Counted from the first letter of the stretch, positions 31,886 through 41,682 are shown. The stretch: DNA of 64,000 nt from Achromobacter pestifer (GCF_013267355.1 NZ_CP053985.1:1364001-1428000), one strand, 5' to 3'. Notes: generated from the letters alone by a model not told the origin. Numbers and translations are program-made.

Positions 31886-31919
31886 ACAACGGCTGGCACT
31901 ACCTGGTGCCAGCCGTTGT
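31886..31919. other. Perfect 14-bp stem-loop
   Basis: ACAACGGCTGGCAC / GTGCCAGCCGTTGT with a 6-base loop (TACCTG) and no mismatch. On the plus strand a T-rich tract (GCGTTTTGCTTTTTTT) begins right after. It may be a terminator of a small plus-strand RNA or a structural element in the symporter 5' leader. Confidence 0.6.
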
Positions 31920-31980
31920 GCGTTTTGCTTTTTTTGGGTACTGCTTTACTTTTTTTATGTACCGGTGCCGCCGGTATTTG

Positions 31981-32014
31981 CCCATGCAGGGCTTTGTCTC
32001 CTCACCTGCATGGG
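31981..32014. other. 10-bp inverted repeat
   Basis: CCCATGCAGG and CCTGCATGGG, perfect, with a 14-bp spacer. It is one of three inverted repeats within 170 bp upstream of the symporter genes; a smaller TACCGG-TGCCG-CCGGTA repeat lies just before it (about 31961-31977). Confidence 0.55.
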
Positions 32015-32090
32015 ATGAGATTCTGCACCAGATGCGGGATTGTCACACTAGGGGAATGCCCTAAGAAGGAGCATTCATTTACATATTCCA

Positions 32091-32107
32091 TGCACCACAC
32101 TGGTGCA
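32091..32107. promoter_or_regulatory. NtrC-like palindrome
   Basis: TGCACC-ACACT-GGTGCA, a perfect match to the NtrC binding consensus TGCACC-N5-GGTGCA. No sigma-54 promoter was found near it on either strand, so the regulator's identity is uncertain. It sits about 290 bp upstream of the symporter start and 170 bp before the KdpE-like site. Confidence 0.35.
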
Positions 32108-32262
32108 ATTTGAGTTTCGCGTTCTAAATATTGGGATTTTTCTGGATAGCCAGCGGCCATTCCAGCTTCCGCACTCCCGCCTTGCATTCCTCACCGCCGG
32201 GCCGCCCCAAGATGGGCCGGAGCCGCGTGCGTGCCATGCCCGTATTCGGGCAGCGGGCCACG

Positions 32263-32280
32263 TTTACGTTTCATTTATAC
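32263..32280 (+). promoter_or_regulatory. Putative KdpE operator of the kdp operon
   Basis: Tandem heptamers TTTACGT (32263) and TTTATAC (32274), start-to-start 11 bp. This has the same layout as the E. coli KdpE site (TTTATAC-N4-TTTACA), quoted from memory. A -10-like hexamer TAACCT lies 48 bp after the second heptamer start (32322); the alternative TATACC at 32295 would place the site closer to RNA polymerase. Two genes downstream of kdpE carry matching sites. Confidence 0.6.
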
Positions 32281-32426
32281 CCCCCTCCCAAACGTATACC
32301 CCGTTTTTACCCCCCGCTCCGTAACCTGCCGGTGTCCTGATTGGTCACTACGCCTGCCCGGCGCGCATCCCTATTCGCCGCGCAGGCCCGTCGTTCGAAG
32401 GGAGCGCCGCTCCCGGGAGGAAATAC

Positions 32427-32525
32427 GTGGATGCCATCTATATCGCCATCTTTGCCGTCATGGCTGGGCTGACTTTCGCCCTGCTGCGGTTCTGCGAAAC
32501 CTTGTCTGCTGGAGAGCAACCATGA
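32427..32525 (+). CDS. Tiny membrane protein upstream of kdpF (32 aa)
   Basis: 32 aa, starting [20 protein letters not shown] and ending in [12 protein letters not shown]: one membrane helix followed by a short tail with a cysteine. The start is a GTG at 32427 with GGGAGGA seven bases upstream, the best ribosome site in this leader. Its stop overlaps the kdpF start as ATGA, so it is translationally coupled to kdpF. Comparable short ORFs with a C-terminal FCE/GCE-type end precede kdpF in other beta- and gammaproteobacteria, as I recall. Probably an accessory or assembly peptide of the Kdp complex, or a leader; role unproven. Confidence 0.6.
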   Translation: MDAIYIAIFAVMAGLTFALLRFCETLSAGEQP

Positions 32526-32611
32526 ACTGGCTCTATTGGCTGAGCGGCCTGACGGCCGCCCTGTTGTTCGTGTACCTGCTGGTCGCGCTGTTCAAACCGG
32601 AGAAATTCTGA
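32522..32611 (+). CDS. kdpF: KdpF small subunit
   Basis: 29 aa, a single membrane helix ([20 protein letters not shown]) ending in FKPEKF, the usual KdpF C-terminus (Y/FxLLxALFxPExF). It stabilises the KdpABC potassium pump. It overlaps the preceding tiny ORF by 4 bp, and its stop shares an A with the kdpA start (TGATG). Confidence 0.95.
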   Translation: MNWLYWLSGLTAALLFVYLLVALFKPEKF

Positions 32612-34413
32612 TGACCGCCGAATTCGTCGGATTGCTGGTCGTGTACCTGGCAGTCCTGCTTGCGATCGCGCCCCTGCTCGGGCGCTACATCCGCATCGCC
32701 ATGGAAAACGGGCAGTCCCGGCTGACCGCCTGGGGCCGCCCCATCGAGCGCGGCATCTACCGCCTGGCGGGCATAGACCCGCAGGCCGAGATGGGCTGGA
32801 AGCGCTACGCCGTGGCGGTGCTGGCCTTCAACATCATCGGCATCGCGGCCGTCTACGCCTTGCAGCGTCTGCAGGGCGCGCTGCCGCTCAATCCCGCCGG
32901 CCTGGGGGCGGTATCGCCGGATTCCGCCCTGAACACCGCCATCAGCTTCGTGGCCAATACCAACTGGCAGGGCTACGGCGGCGAATCGACCATGAGCTAC
33001 CTGACGCAGATGCTGGCGTTGACGGTGCAGAACTTCGTCTCGGCCGCCACCGGCATCGCCGTGCTGTTCGCGCTGATCCGCGGCCTGTCGCGCCATTGCT
33101 CGGCCACGGTGGGCAACTTCTGGACCGACATGGTGCGCAGCACGCTGTATGTGCTGCTGCCGCTGTCCCTGGTGCTGGCGCTGGCGTTGGTCAGCCAGGG
33201 CGTGATCCAGAATTTCAACCCCTACCAGGAAGTCCAGACCGTCGAGGCCGTGCACTATGAGCAACCCCGCGTGGATGCCCAGGGCCAACCCGTGCTGGAC
33301 GCCCAGGGACAGGCCGTGACGGATCCCGCCGTCAGCAAGACCCAGACCCTGGCCATGGGCCCGGTCGCTTCGCAGGAATCGATCAAGCTGCTGGGGACCA
33401 ACGGCGGCGGCTTCTTCAACGCCAACTCCGCGCATCCCTTTGAGAACCCCACGCCGCTGGCGAACTTCCTGGAGATGCTGGCCATCCTGGCGATTCCCGC
33501 CGCGCTGTGCTTCTCGTTTGGCGAAATGGTGGGCAGCCGGCGCCAGGGCATCGCGATCCTGGCGGCCATGACCGTGCTGTTCGCGGTATTCGCGTTGTCC
33601 GCCGCCTACTTCGAGCAGCAGCCCAATCCGATGGCGGCCCAGGCCGGCGCCGACAGCGCGCTCAGCGCGTTCTCGCCGGGCGGCAACATGGAAGGCAAGG
33701 AAACCCGCTTCGGCATCGCCGCCACCTCGCTGTTCGCCACCGTCACCACGGCGGCGTCCTGCGGCGCCGTCAACGGCATGCACGATTCGCTCAACGCCAT
33801 GGGCGGGCTGACGCCGATGCTGTTGATGCAGCTGGGCGAGGTGGTCTTTGGCGGCGTGGGCTCGGGCCTGTACGGCATGCTGGCCTTCGCCATCCTGGGC
33901 GTCTTCATCGCCGGGCTGATGATAGGCCGCACCCCGGAATACCTGGGCAAAAAGATCGAAGCCTATGACATGAAGATGGTCTCCATCGTCATCCTGGCGA
34001 CTCCGCTGCTGGTGCTTTGCGGCACGGCGCTGGCGGTCTCGGTATCGGCCGGCCAGGCCGGCGTGCTGAACCCGGGCATCCACGGTTTCTCCGAAATCCT
34101 CTATGCCCTGACGTCGGCCGCCAACAACAACGGCAGCGCCTTCGCCGGGTTGTCCGCCAACACGCCCTTCTACAACGTGCTGCTGGGCATCGCCATGTGG
34201 TTCGGCCGCTTCGCCATCATCATCGCCATCCTGGCGATGGCCGGCTCGCTGGCCGCCAAGCGCCGGCTTCCCGCCGGGCCCGGCAGCATGCCCACCACCG
34301 GCCCGCTCTTCGTGGTGCTGCTGATCGGCGCGGTACTGCTGGTGGGCGCTCTGACATACGTGCCTGCGCTGGCCCTCGGCCCGGTCGCGGAACACCTGCA
34401 AACAAAAGGCTAG
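32611..34413 (+). CDS. kdpA: Potassium-transporting ATPase subunit KdpA
   Basis: 600 aa. Channel-like subunit forming the potassium selectivity pathway. Multiple membrane helices and the four degenerate selectivity loops are visible, for example [52 protein letters not shown] and [14 protein letters not shown]. The start at 32611 overlaps the kdpF stop. GSRRQGIA near 305 is also conserved. First large subunit of kdpFABC. Confidence 0.97.
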   Translation: MTAEFVGLLVVYLAVLLAIAPLLGRYIRIAMENGQSRLTAWGRPIERGIYRLAGIDPQAEMGWKRYAVAVLAFNIIGIAAVYALQRLQGALPLNPAGLGAVSPDSALNTAISFVANTNWQGYGGESTMSYLTQMLALTVQNFVSAATGIAVLFALIRGLSRHCSATVGNFWTDMVRSTLYVLLPLSLVLALALVSQGVIQNFNPYQEVQTVEAVHYEQPRVDAQGQPVLDAQGQAVTDPAVSKTQTLAMGPVASQESIKLLGTNGGGFFNANSAHPFENPTPLANFLEMLAILAIPAALCFSFGEMVGSRRQGIAILAAMTVLFAVFALSAAYFEQQPNPMAAQAGADSALSAFSPGGNMEGKETRFGIAATSLFATVTTAASCGAVNGMHDSLNAMGGLTPMLLMQLGEVVFGGVGSGLYGMLAFAILGVFIAGLMIGRTPEYLGKKIEAYDMKMVSIVILATPLLVLCGTALAVSVSAGQAGVLNPGIHGFSEILYALTSAANNNGSAFAGLSANTPFYNVLLGIAMWFGRFAIIIAILAMAGSLAAKRRLPAGPGSMPTTGPLFVVLLIGAVLLVGALTYVPALALGPVAEHLQTKG

Positions 34414-34415
34414 GA

Positions 34416-36581
34416 ATGAAAATGGCCAAGATTGAAACCTCTACTACCGGCGCCGGAGGCGGCGCCACCCGCGCCGCATCGAGCGGCGTGCATGAACGCC
34501 AGTTCGGCATGTGGTCGCCCGCCCTGGTCGGCCCCGCGGTGCTGGACAGCCTGCGCAAGCTCTCCCCCGCCGCGCAGCTGAAGAACCCCGTGATGTTCGT
34601 GGTCTACGTGGGCAGCATCCTGACCACGGTGCTGTGGGTCATGGCCTTGCGCGGCCAGGCTGAAGCGCCTGCCGGATTCATCCTGGCGATCAGCGTATGG
34701 CTGTGGTTCACCGTGCTGTTCGCGAACTTCGCCGAAGCCCTGGCCGAAGGCCGCGGCAAACAGCAGGCGGCCACCCTGCGCGGCCTGCGCACCACCATCG
34801 ACGCACGCCTGCTCAAGGGCTTTCGCGACGTCGACGCCAGCACGGCGCAGCCGGGCGACTGGCGCAGCCGGGCCGCCAAGCAGCCTTCGGGCCTGCTGCG
34901 CCGGGGCGACGTGGTACTGGTCGAAGCGGGCGAAACCATCCCCGGCGACGGCCAGGTCATCGCCGGCGTGGCGTCGGTCGATGAAAGCGCCATCACCGGC
35001 GAATCCGCTCCCGTCATCCGCGAATCCGGCGGCGACTTCTCGTCGGTGACCGGCGGCACGCGCGTGCTGTCGGACTGGATCTTCGTGCGCATCGCCGCCG
35101 ATCCGGGCGAGAGTTTCCTGGACCGCATGATCGCCATGGTCGAAGGCGCCAAGCGCCAGAAGACGCCCAACGAGCTGGCCCTCACCATTCTGCTGGTGGG
35201 CTTGACCGTGGTGTTCCTGCTGGTGGTCGTGACCCTGATGCCGTTCTCGATCTACGCGGTCAACGCCGCCGGCGGCGGGTCCGTCGTCACGGTGACGGTG
35301 CTGGTCGCGCTGCTGGTCTGCCTGATCCCCACCACCATCGGCGGCCTGCTGTCGGCCATCGGCGTGGCGGGCATGAGCCGCATGATGGGCGCCAACGTCA
35401 TCGCCACCTCGGGCCGCGCGGTCGAAGCCGCGGGCGACGTGGACGTGCTGCTGCTGGACAAGACCGGCACCATCACCTTCGGCAACCGCCAGGCCTCGAC
35501 CTTCCTGCCCGCGCCCGGCGTGTCGGCGCGTGAACTGGCCGAGGCCGCGCGCCTGGCCTCGCTGGCCGATGAAACGCCGGAAGGCCGCAGCATCGTCGCG
35601 CTGGCCGACAAGTCCATCCATGCGCCGGCCGCGCCCATGGCGCACGCCGAGTTCGTGCCCTTCACCGCGCAATCGCGCATGAGCGGCGTGAACCTGAACG
35701 GCCGCATGATCCGCAAAGGCGCGGTCGACGCCGTGCAGGCCTGGCTGGCCGCGCAGGACTCGACCGTGCCGGAACAGGCCCTGCGCCTGGCCGAAGACGT
35801 CGCGCGACGCGGCAGCACGCCGCTGATGGTCAGCGACGGCAACCGCGCGTTGGGCGTGGTCGAGCTGAAGGACATCGTCAAGCCGGACATCCAGTCGCGC
35901 TTCGCGGAGCTGCGCCGCATGGGCATCAAGACCGTGATGATCACGGGCGACAACAAGCTCACGGCCGCGTCCATCGCCGCCGAGGCCGGCGTGGACGACT
36001 TCCTGGCCGAAGCCACGCCCGAGGCCAAGCTCAAGCTGATCCGCGCCTACCAGGCGGAAGGCCGGCTGGTGGCGATGACCGGCGACGGCACCAACGATGC
36101 GCCCGCGCTGGCGCAGGCCGACGTGGCGGTGGCGATGAATTCGGGCACCCAGGCCGCCAAGGAGGCGGGCAATATGGTGGACCTGGATTCCAACCCCACC
36201 AAGCTCATCGAGATCGTCGAGATCGGCAAGCAGATGCTGATGACCCGCGGCGCGCTCACGACCTTCAGCGTGGCCAACGACGTGGCCAAGTACTTCGCCA
36301 TCATTCCGGCCGCCTTCGCCACCGTCTATCCGCAGTTGAACGTGCTGAACATCATGGGCCTGGCCACGCCGGCCTCGGCCATCCTGTCGGCCGTGATCTT
36401 CAACGCGCTGATCATCGTGGTGCTGATCCCGCTGGCGCTCAAAGGCGTGCGCTACCGGGCGCTGGGCGCGGCCGTGCTATTGCGCCGCAATCTGCTCATC
36501 TATGGCCTGGGCGGCCTGCTGGTGCCGTTTGCCGGCATCAAGCTGGTCGACATGGTACTGGCCGCCCTGGGCTGGGCCTGA
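34416..36581 (+). CDS. kdpB: Potassium-transporting ATPase ATP-binding subunit KdpB
   Basis: 721 aa P-type ATPase. Phosphorylated Asp348 in [12 protein letters not shown]; phosphatase loop ITGESAPV; nucleotide and hinge motifs KGAVDAVQ and [24 protein letters not shown]; the Ser of the TGES region is preserved. Two adjacent starts are possible: ATG 34416 (AAAGG six bases upstream) or ATG 34422 (AGGA six bases upstream). They differ by two residues. It starts 2 bp after kdpA. Confidence 0.97.
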   Translation: MKMAKIETSTTGAGGGATRAASSGVHERQFGMWSPALVGPAVLDSLRKLSPAAQLKNPVMFVVYVGSILTTVLWVMALRGQAEAPAGFILAISVWLWFTVLFANFAEALAEGRGKQQAATLRGLRTTIDARLLKGFRDVDASTAQPGDWRSRAAKQPSGLLRRGDVVLVEAGETIPGDGQVIAGVASVDESAITGESAPVIRESGGDFSSVTGGTRVLSDWIFVRIAADPGESFLDRMIAMVEGAKRQKTPNELALTILLVGLTVVFLLVVVTLMPFSIYAVNAAGGGSVVTVTVLVALLVCLIPTTIGGLLSAIGVAGMSRMMGANVIATSGRAVEAAGDVDVLLLDKTGTITFGNRQASTFLPAPGVSARELAEAARLASLADETPEGRSIVALADKSIHAPAAPMAHAEFVPFTAQSRMSGVNLNGRMIRKGAVDAVQAWLAAQDSTVPEQALRLAEDVARRGSTPLMVSDGNRALGVVELKDIVKPDIQSRFAELRRMGIKTVMITGDNKLTAASIAAEAGVDDFLAEATPEAKLKLIRAYQAEGRLVAMTGDGTNDAPALAQADVAVAMNSGTQAAKEAGNMVDLDSNPTKLIEIVEIGKQMLMTRGALTTFSVANDVAKYFAIIPAAFATVYPQLNVLNIMGLATPASAILSAVIFNALIIVVLIPLALKGVRYRALGAAVLLRRNLLIYGLGGLLVPFAGIKLVDMVLAALGWA

Positions 36582-36606
36582 GCCCCGAAACCGCAAGGAA
36601 CCCATC

Positions 36607-37215
36607 ATGAAACATTCCACCCCCCTGCCGCGCCAAGGCGGCATCCTGCGCCCCGCGCTGGTCGTCTTCGCCGCACTGTCACTGGTCACCGGCCTGGCCT
36701 ACCCCTTCCTGACCACGGGCATCGCCGCCGCCGTGTTCCCGCACGAAGCCGCCGGCTCGCTGATCAAGCAAGGCGACCGCGTCGTGGGCTCGGAGCTGAT
36801 CGGCCAGTCGTTCACCTCGCCCGGCTACTTCTGGGGCCGGCCGTCGGCCACCGCGCCCATGCCGTACAACGGCGCCGGCTCCAGCGGTTCGAACCTGGGT
36901 CCGCGCAACCCGGCGCTGGCCGACGCCATCCAGGCCCGCATCGCCGCGTTGAAGGCGGCCGATCCCGACAACCCTGTGCCCGTGCCGGTGGACCTGGTCA
37001 CCGCGTCCGGCAGCGGCCTGGATCCGCACATCAGCCCGGCCGCCGCGGCCTACCAGGCGGCGCGCGTGGCGCGCGCCCGCGACCTGCCGCGCGCGCAGAT
37101 CGACGCCCTGATCCAGGCCCATACCGAGAAGCCCTGGCTGGGCGTGCTGGGCGACCCCGCCGTCAACGTGCTGACGCTGAACCTGGCGCTGGACCAATTG
37201 CGTCCGGCGCGCTGA
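36607..37215 (+). CDS. kdpC: Potassium-transporting ATPase subunit KdpC
   Basis: 202 aa. One N-terminal membrane helix ([24 protein letters not shown]) and a periplasmic domain that aids potassium capture and complex assembly. Signatures: [51 protein letters not shown] and the C-terminal [14 protein letters not shown]. It lies 25 bp after kdpB. Confidence 0.96.
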   Translation: MKHSTPLPRQGGILRPALVVFAALSLVTGLAYPFLTTGIAAAVFPHEAAGSLIKQGDRVVGSELIGQSFTSPGYFWGRPSATAPMPYNGAGSSGSNLGPRNPALADAIQARIAALKAADPDNPVPVPVDLVTASGSGLDPHISPAAAAYQAARVARARDLPRAQIDALIQAHTEKPWLGVLGDPAVNVLTLNLALDQLRPAR

Positions 37216-37266
37216 TGCCGCGGCGTATAGTATTGCCAGCCGTTCCCTCACTCCTCTTGCGCGTTC

Positions 37267-40053
37267 ATGGCTGATATCGCTGGCGAGCGTCCCGATCCCG
37301 ACGCGCTCTTGAAGACCCTGGACGACGCCGCGCGCCAGGCGGTGCGCGGCAAGCTGCGCGTCTACTTCGGGTCGTCGGCCGGCGTGGGCAAGACCTATGC
37401 CATGCTGGTGGCGGCGCGCGCCCAAGCCGCCCAGGGCGCCGACGTGCTCGCCGGCATCGTCGAAACCCACGGCCGGCGCGAAACCGCCACGCTGCTGGAA
37501 GGCCTGCCCGTCCTGCCGCTCAAGGACGTGCCGTACCGCGGCCATGTGCTGAAGGAGTTCGACCTGGACGGCGCGCTGGCGCGGCGCCCGGACCTGGTGC
37601 TGGTGGACGAGCTGGCACATTCGAACGCGCCCGGCTCGCGCCATGCCAAGCGCTGGCAGGACATCCATGAATTGCTGACCGCAGGCATCGACGTCTGGAC
37701 CACGCTGAACGTGCAGCACCTGGACAGCCTGAACGAAGCGGTCGGCAGCATCACCGGCGTGCGCGTCTGGGAGACCGTGCCCGACGAGGTCTTCGATGCG
37801 GCCGACGAAGTCATCCTGGTGGACCTGTCGGCCGACGAGCTGCTGCGCCGCCTGAAGGAAGGCAAGGTCTACCTGCCCGAGCAGGCCCGCCACGCCACCC
37901 GCAATTTCTTCCGCAAGGGCAACCTGATCGCGCTGCGCGAGCTGGCGCTGCGCCGCACCGCCGACCACGTCGACGACGACGTCCAGGCCTATCGCCGCGA
38001 CCGCGCCATCGAACCCGTGTGGCGCACGCGCGAAGCCGTGGTTGCCTGCATCGGTCCGGACGTGGACGCCGAGTACGTCATCCGCAGTGCGCACCGCCTG
38101 AGCCAGCAACTGGAATGCGATCTGCACGTGGTCACCATCGACACGCCGCGCGCCGCTCCGCCGCCCCAGGCCGAACAGGAGCGCATCCAGCGCAGCCTGG
38201 CCCTGGCGGATTCGCTGGGCGCGCGCAGCGAAACCCTGGCCGGCGGCGACATGGTCGACGCCGTGGTGCGCTACGTGCGCCGCCACAACATCACCAAGGC
38301 CATCATCGGCCGCACCCGCGCCAGCGGCCTGCAACGCCTGCGCCTGTCGCTGTCCGCGCTGCTGACCGCTGCCATCTCGCCGGGCTGGCTGTGGCGGCGC
38401 CACAGCTTCGCCGACATGCTGGCCGCGGGCTGCCCCGAGATCGATATCATCCGCCTGGGCGCGCCGCCGCTGCCCGCCGCCGCGGCGCCCGGACGCGATC
38501 CGCTCACGCTGGGCCAGCGGGCGCGCCTGGCCGCCGACGAACGCAATCCGCGGCCGCTGGCGGGCTATGCCTGGGCGCTGTGCTATTGCGCCGCGGCCAC
38601 GGCGCTGTCCATGCTGGCCTTTCCCGCCCTGCACCAGACCAATATCGTCATGCTGTTCCTGCTGGCGGTGGTGGCCGTGGCGCTGCGCCATGGCCGCGGG
38701 CCGGCGGCGCTGGCCTCGGTCGTCAGCGTCGGGCTGTTCGACTTCTTCTTCGTGCAGCCGCTGGCATCCTTCGCCGTGTCGGACGTGCAATACCTCCTGA
38801 CCTTTGGCGTGCTGCTCTCGGTGGGCCTGCTCATCGGCCAACTGACGGCGGGCCTGCGCCTGCAGGCGCAAGCCTCGGTCAAGCGGGAGGCCGATGCGCG
38901 CAGCCTCTACGAGTTCGCGCGCGAGCTGTCATCCGCCCTGCTGCCCGAGCAGATCGTCACCCTGGCCGGCGCCTTCGTGCATGCCACCTTCGGCTCGCGC
39001 TGCGCGCTGTACATACTGGGCATGGACGACAGGCTGAAACTGGCGTCCGCGGCCGCGGACGACATGCCGCCGCTGGAATCGGCGCTGGCCCAGTGGGTCT
39101 ACGACCACGGGCAGCCCGCCGGCGCAGGCACCGCCACCCTGTCCAACAGCGAACTGCTGTATCTGCCGCTGAAGGCGCCCATGCGCACGCGTGGCGTGCT
39201 GGCGCTGGCGGCCCCGCGCCGCAGCCTATTCCTGAATCCCGACTCGCGCCGCCAGATCGAGGCCTACGCCACCTTGATCGCCATCGCGCTGGAGCGCCTG
39301 CACTACGTGGAAGTGGCACAGCAGGCGCTGGTCAGCATGGAATCCGAGAAGCTGCGCAACTCGCTGCTGGCGGCCGTGTCGCACGACCTGCGCACGCCGC
39401 TGACCAGCCTGGTCGGCATGACGGACACGCTGATGCGCCAACAGGCGACGCTGCCGCCCGGCATCCACGACACTGTCCGCGCCATGCGCGACCAGGCGCA
39501 ACGCATGCACGCGCTGGTCGTCAACCTGCTGGACATGGCGCGGTTGCAGAGCCGCGACACGCCGCTGCGTCTGGAATGGCAATCCATCGAAGAACTGGTT
39601 GGCGCCTCGCTTGCCGCCATGCGCGAACCGCTGGCCGGCCACCGCGTCGCCGTGGACAGCCTGTCGCGGTTGCCGCTGGTGGAATGCGACGGCGTGCTGA
39701 TAGAGCGCGTGCTGTGCAATCTGCTGGAAAACGCGGCCAAGTACACGCCCGCCGGCAGCGCCCTGCGCGTGCATGCCGACGTCCACGAAGGCCAGTTGCG
39801 CGTGGCGGTCAGCGATAACGGCCCGGGCGTGCCGCCGGGCACGGAGCGCCGCATCTTCGAGAAATTCACGCGCGGCGACCGCGAGTCCGCCACGCCGGGC
39901 GTCGGCCTGGGCCTGGCGGTCTGCGAAGCCATCATCGCCGCCCACCATGGGAAAATCTGGGTCGAACACGCGCCCGGCCAGGAGTCCGGCGCGCAGTTCG
40001 TCTTCACCCTGCCCCTGGGCACGCCGCCCCCGATCCAATCCGAAACCCCTTGA
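37267..40053 (+). CDS. kdpD: Sensor histidine kinase KdpD
   Basis: 928 aa. Senses potassium limitation or ionic strength and phosphorylates KdpE. Domains in order: KdpD domain with ATP-binding GSSAGVGKT (37-45) and LVDELAHSNAPGSRH; Usp-like domain about 250-370; four membrane helices about 430-535; GAF-like domain; HisKA with the phosphorylated His706 (AVSHDLRTPLTSL); HATPase with NLLENAAKYTP and GVGLGLAVCEAII. The arginine-rich stretch before the helices is as expected. It follows kdpC by 51 bp. Confidence 0.96.
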   Translation: MADIAGERPDPDALLKTLDDAARQAVRGKLRVYFGSSAGVGKTYAMLVAARAQAAQGADVLAGIVETHGRRETATLLEGLPVLPLKDVPYRGHVLKEFDLDGALARRPDLVLVDELAHSNAPGSRHAKRWQDIHELLTAGIDVWTTLNVQHLDSLNEAVGSITGVRVWETVPDEVFDAADEVILVDLSADELLRRLKEGKVYLPEQARHATRNFFRKGNLIALRELALRRTADHVDDDVQAYRRDRAIEPVWRTREAVVACIGPDVDAEYVIRSAHRLSQQLECDLHVVTIDTPRAAPPPQAEQERIQRSLALADSLGARSETLAGGDMVDAVVRYVRRHNITKAIIGRTRASGLQRLRLSLSALLTAAISPGWLWRRHSFADMLAAGCPEIDIIRLGAPPLPAAAAPGRDPLTLGQRARLAADERNPRPLAGYAWALCYCAAATALSMLAFPALHQTNIVMLFLLAVVAVALRHGRGPAALASVVSVGLFDFFFVQPLASFAVSDVQYLLTFGVLLSVGLLIGQLTAGLRLQAQASVKREADARSLYEFARELSSALLPEQIVTLAGAFVHATFGSRCALYILGMDDRLKLASAAADDMPPLESALAQWVYDHGQPAGAGTATLSNSELLYLPLKAPMRTRGVLALAAPRRSLFLNPDSRRQIEAYATLIAIALERLHYVEVAQQALVSMESEKLRNSLLAAVSHDLRTPLTSLVGMTDTLMRQQATLPPGIHDTVRAMRDQAQRMHALVVNLLDMARLQSRDTPLRLEWQSIEELVGASLAAMREPLAGHRVAVDSLSRLPLVECDGVLIERVLCNLLENAAKYTPAGSALRVHADVHEGQLRVAVSDNGPGVPPGTERRIFEKFTRGDRESATPGVGLGLAVCEAIIAAHHGKIWVEHAPGQESGAQFVFTLPLGTPPPIQSETP

Positions 40054-40065
40054 ACGCCGCCACGC

Positions 40066-40758
40066 ATGTTCGACTACCAGCCTACCGTCCTCATCATTGA
40101 AGACGACGCCAACATCCGGCGCTTCGTGCGCCAGGCCCTGGAAAGCGAGGGCTGCGCCGTCTACGAAGCCGAAACCGTCAAGCGCGGCCTGATCGAGGCC
40201 GGCACCCGGCAACCCGACGCGGTGGTGCTGGACCTGGGCCTGCCCGACGAAGACGGCATGACCTTGATCCGCGAGCTGCGCGGCTGGACCGAAGTGCCGG
40301 TGCTGGTGCTGTCCGCCCGCAGCGCCGAGGCCGACAAGGTCGCCGCGCTGGACGCCGGGGCCGATGACTACCTGACCAAGCCCTTCGGCGTCAGCGAACT
40401 GCTGGCGCGCCTGCGCGTGCTGCTGCGGCGGCATGCCCGGGGCGGCGCTGGCAATGCGTCCGAGATCAGCTTCGGCGACGTGCGCGTGGACTTCGCCAAG
40501 CGCGTGGTCGAACGCGGCGGCCAGCACCTGCACCTGACCGCGATGGAGTACCGGCTGCTGGCGGCGCTGCTGGCGCATCGTGGCAAGGTCATGACGCACC
40601 GCGAACTGCTGCGCGAAGTGTGGGGGCCTTCGCACGTGGAGAGCAACCACTACCTGCGCATCTACATGGGCCATCTGCGCCAAAAGCTGGAAGCCGATCC
40701 CGCCCAGCCCGTTTACCTGCTGACCGAGATCGGCGTGGGCTACCGCTTCGCGGGCTGA
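40066..40758 (+). CDS. kdpE: Response regulator KdpE
   Basis: 230 aa OmpR-family regulator. Receiver with acidic pair EDD (12-14), phosphorylated Asp56 (VVLDLGLPDEDG), Lys in YLTKPFG; C-terminal winged helix ending MGHLRQKLEADPAQPVYLLTEIGVGYRF. It starts 12 bp after kdpD. OmpR-family regulators bind tandem heptamers spaced about 11 bp; such pairs lie before the kdp operon and the next two genes. Confidence 0.96.
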   Translation: MFDYQPTVLIIEDDANIRRFVRQALESEGCAVYEAETVKRGLIEAGTRQPDAVVLDLGLPDEDGMTLIRELRGWTEVPVLVLSARSAEADKVAALDAGADDYLTKPFGVSELLARLRVLLRRHARGGAGNASEISFGDVRVDFAKRVVERGGQHLHLTAMEYRLLAALLAHRGKVMTHRELLREVWGPSHVESNHYLRIYMGHLRQKLEADPAQPVYLLTEIGVGYRFAG

Positions 40759-40779
40759 GGCCGGCGCCGCGGGCGCGCG

Positions 40780-40797
40780 TTGACGCCGCGTTTACGC
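40780..40797 (+). promoter_or_regulatory. Putative KdpE site upstream of TorF-type porin
   Basis: Tandem heptamers TTGACGC (40780) and TTTACGC (40791), 11 bp start-to-start. TATTGT at 40839 lies exactly 48 bp after the second heptamer and would serve as -10. There is no good -35 at the proper distance, consistent with activator dependence. Leader to the ATG is about 25 bases. Confidence 0.55.
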
Positions 40798-40875
40798 GCA
40801 GCCCGCAAGTCTTGTCTCGGCCTTTATGCCGTTCCTCCTATTGTTGCGGTCCGATCCCACTCTAGGAACCACCCC

Positions 40876-41652
40876 ATGCCCCGCCACATCCTGGCCGCGT
40901 TCGCGCTGCTGACCCTGGCCGCCACGCAAGCCGGCAACACCCTGGCCGCCGACGCGCCCGCCGACGCAGCGCCGGCCGCTTCCGACCTCACATTGACGGC
41001 CAACGTCACCCTGGCCAGCCAATACCGCTATCGCGGCCTGATGCAAAGCAATAACAAGCCGGCCATCCAGGGCGGATTCGACCTGGCCCACTCCAGCGGC
41101 TTTTACCTGGGCAACTGGAACTCCAGCATCAGCTGGCTCAACGACAGCAACAGCGCGGTATCCGCCCCCGTGGAAATGGACTTCTACGGCGGCTACAAGG
41201 GCAATCTCGCGCAAGACGTGCCCGTGGACCTGGGCATCCTGCAGTACTACTACCCCGGCGACTATCCGTCCGGCTACACCAGCCCCGACACCACCGAACT
41301 GTACGCCGGCATCGGCTACGGGCCGCTGATGTTCAAGTACTCCCTATCCCTGACCAACCTGTTCGGTTTCGCGGACAGCAAGCACAGCCAGTACTTCGAT
41401 CTGTCCGGCAACTTCGACACGGGCGTCTGGGGCCTGACCGTCAACGCGCACGTGGGCCGGCAATTGGTGCGCAACGTCGACCACGCCAACTACACGGACT
41501 GGAAGCTGGGCCTGACGAAGGACTTCGGCCAGGGCCTGTCGGTATCGCTGGCCTACCTGGACACCAACGCCGACCGCGCCGTCTACACCAATACGCGCGG
41601 CCGCGACATGGGCCGCGCAACGGGCTTGCTGTCGCTGACCAAGACGTTCTGA
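40876..41652 (+). CDS. TorF-family putative outer-membrane porin
   Basis: 258 aa. Signal peptide MPRHILAAFALLTLAATQAG with cleavage near TLA-ADAP. The mature protein is a beta barrel with alternating aromatic strands: LTANVTLASQYRYRGLMQS (the family hallmark 'SxYxxRGxxQ'), GFYLGNWNSSISW, VEMDFYGGYKGN, LDLGILQYYYPG; the C-terminus ends LTKTF. The ATG at 40876 has TAGGAAC upstream. Positioned straight after kdpE with a KdpE-like promoter, so it may admit potassium or a counter-ion under potassium limitation (inference). Confidence 0.85.
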   Translation: MPRHILAAFALLTLAATQAGNTLAADAPADAAPAASDLTLTANVTLASQYRYRGLMQSNNKPAIQGGFDLAHSSGFYLGNWNSSISWLNDSNSAVSAPVEMDFYGGYKGNLAQDVPVDLGILQYYYPGDYPSGYTSPDTTELYAGIGYGPLMFKYSLSLTNLFGFADSKHSQYFDLSGNFDTGVWGLTVNAHVGRQLVRNVDHANYTDWKLGLTKDFGQGLSVSLAYLDTNADRAVYTNTRGRDMGRATGLLSLTKTF

Positions 41653-41664
41653 AGGCCCCGGACG

Positions 41665-41682
41665 TTGACGCGTTTTTTACGC
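41665..41682 (+). promoter_or_regulatory. Putative KdpE site upstream of small ferredoxin-like protein
   Basis: Tandem heptamers TTGACGC (41665) and TTTACGC (41676), 11 bp start-to-start, identical heptamers to the site before the porin. TATAGT at 41724 lies exactly 48 bp after the second heptamer. The surrounding 70 bp also resemble the porin promoter, suggesting duplication. Confidence 0.55.

Larger units (their letters stand above)
31801..32426. other. Long AT-rich intergenic region between symporter and kdp genes
   Basis: 626 bp with no convincing protein-coding gene. In order: terminator-like hairpin (31849), perfect 14-bp stem-loop (31886), TACCGG hairpin, 10-bp inverted repeat (31981), TGCACC-N5-GGTGCA palindrome (32091), GC-rich stretch (32150-32255), then the putative KdpE site (32263) and kdp promoter. 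T and A runs are far more frequent than in flanking genes. Divergent promoters for the symporter and kdp transcripts must lie here. Confidence 0.7.

Noticed and set aside
31886..31919. TGGCAC...GTGCC in the 14-bp stem as a sigma-54 promoter
   Set aside because: The GG and GC dinucleotides are one base too far apart on both strands and the TTGC element is missing.
31763..32113. 116-codon plus-strand frame in the symporter-kdp gap
   Set aside because: Starts inside the small-subunit gene on the other strand and runs through hairpins and T-runs; no ribosome site and no domain.
32533..34401. Long minus-strand frame across kdpA
   Set aside because: kdpA is unmistakable on the plus strand; the antisense product has no recognisable motif and the usual shadow composition.
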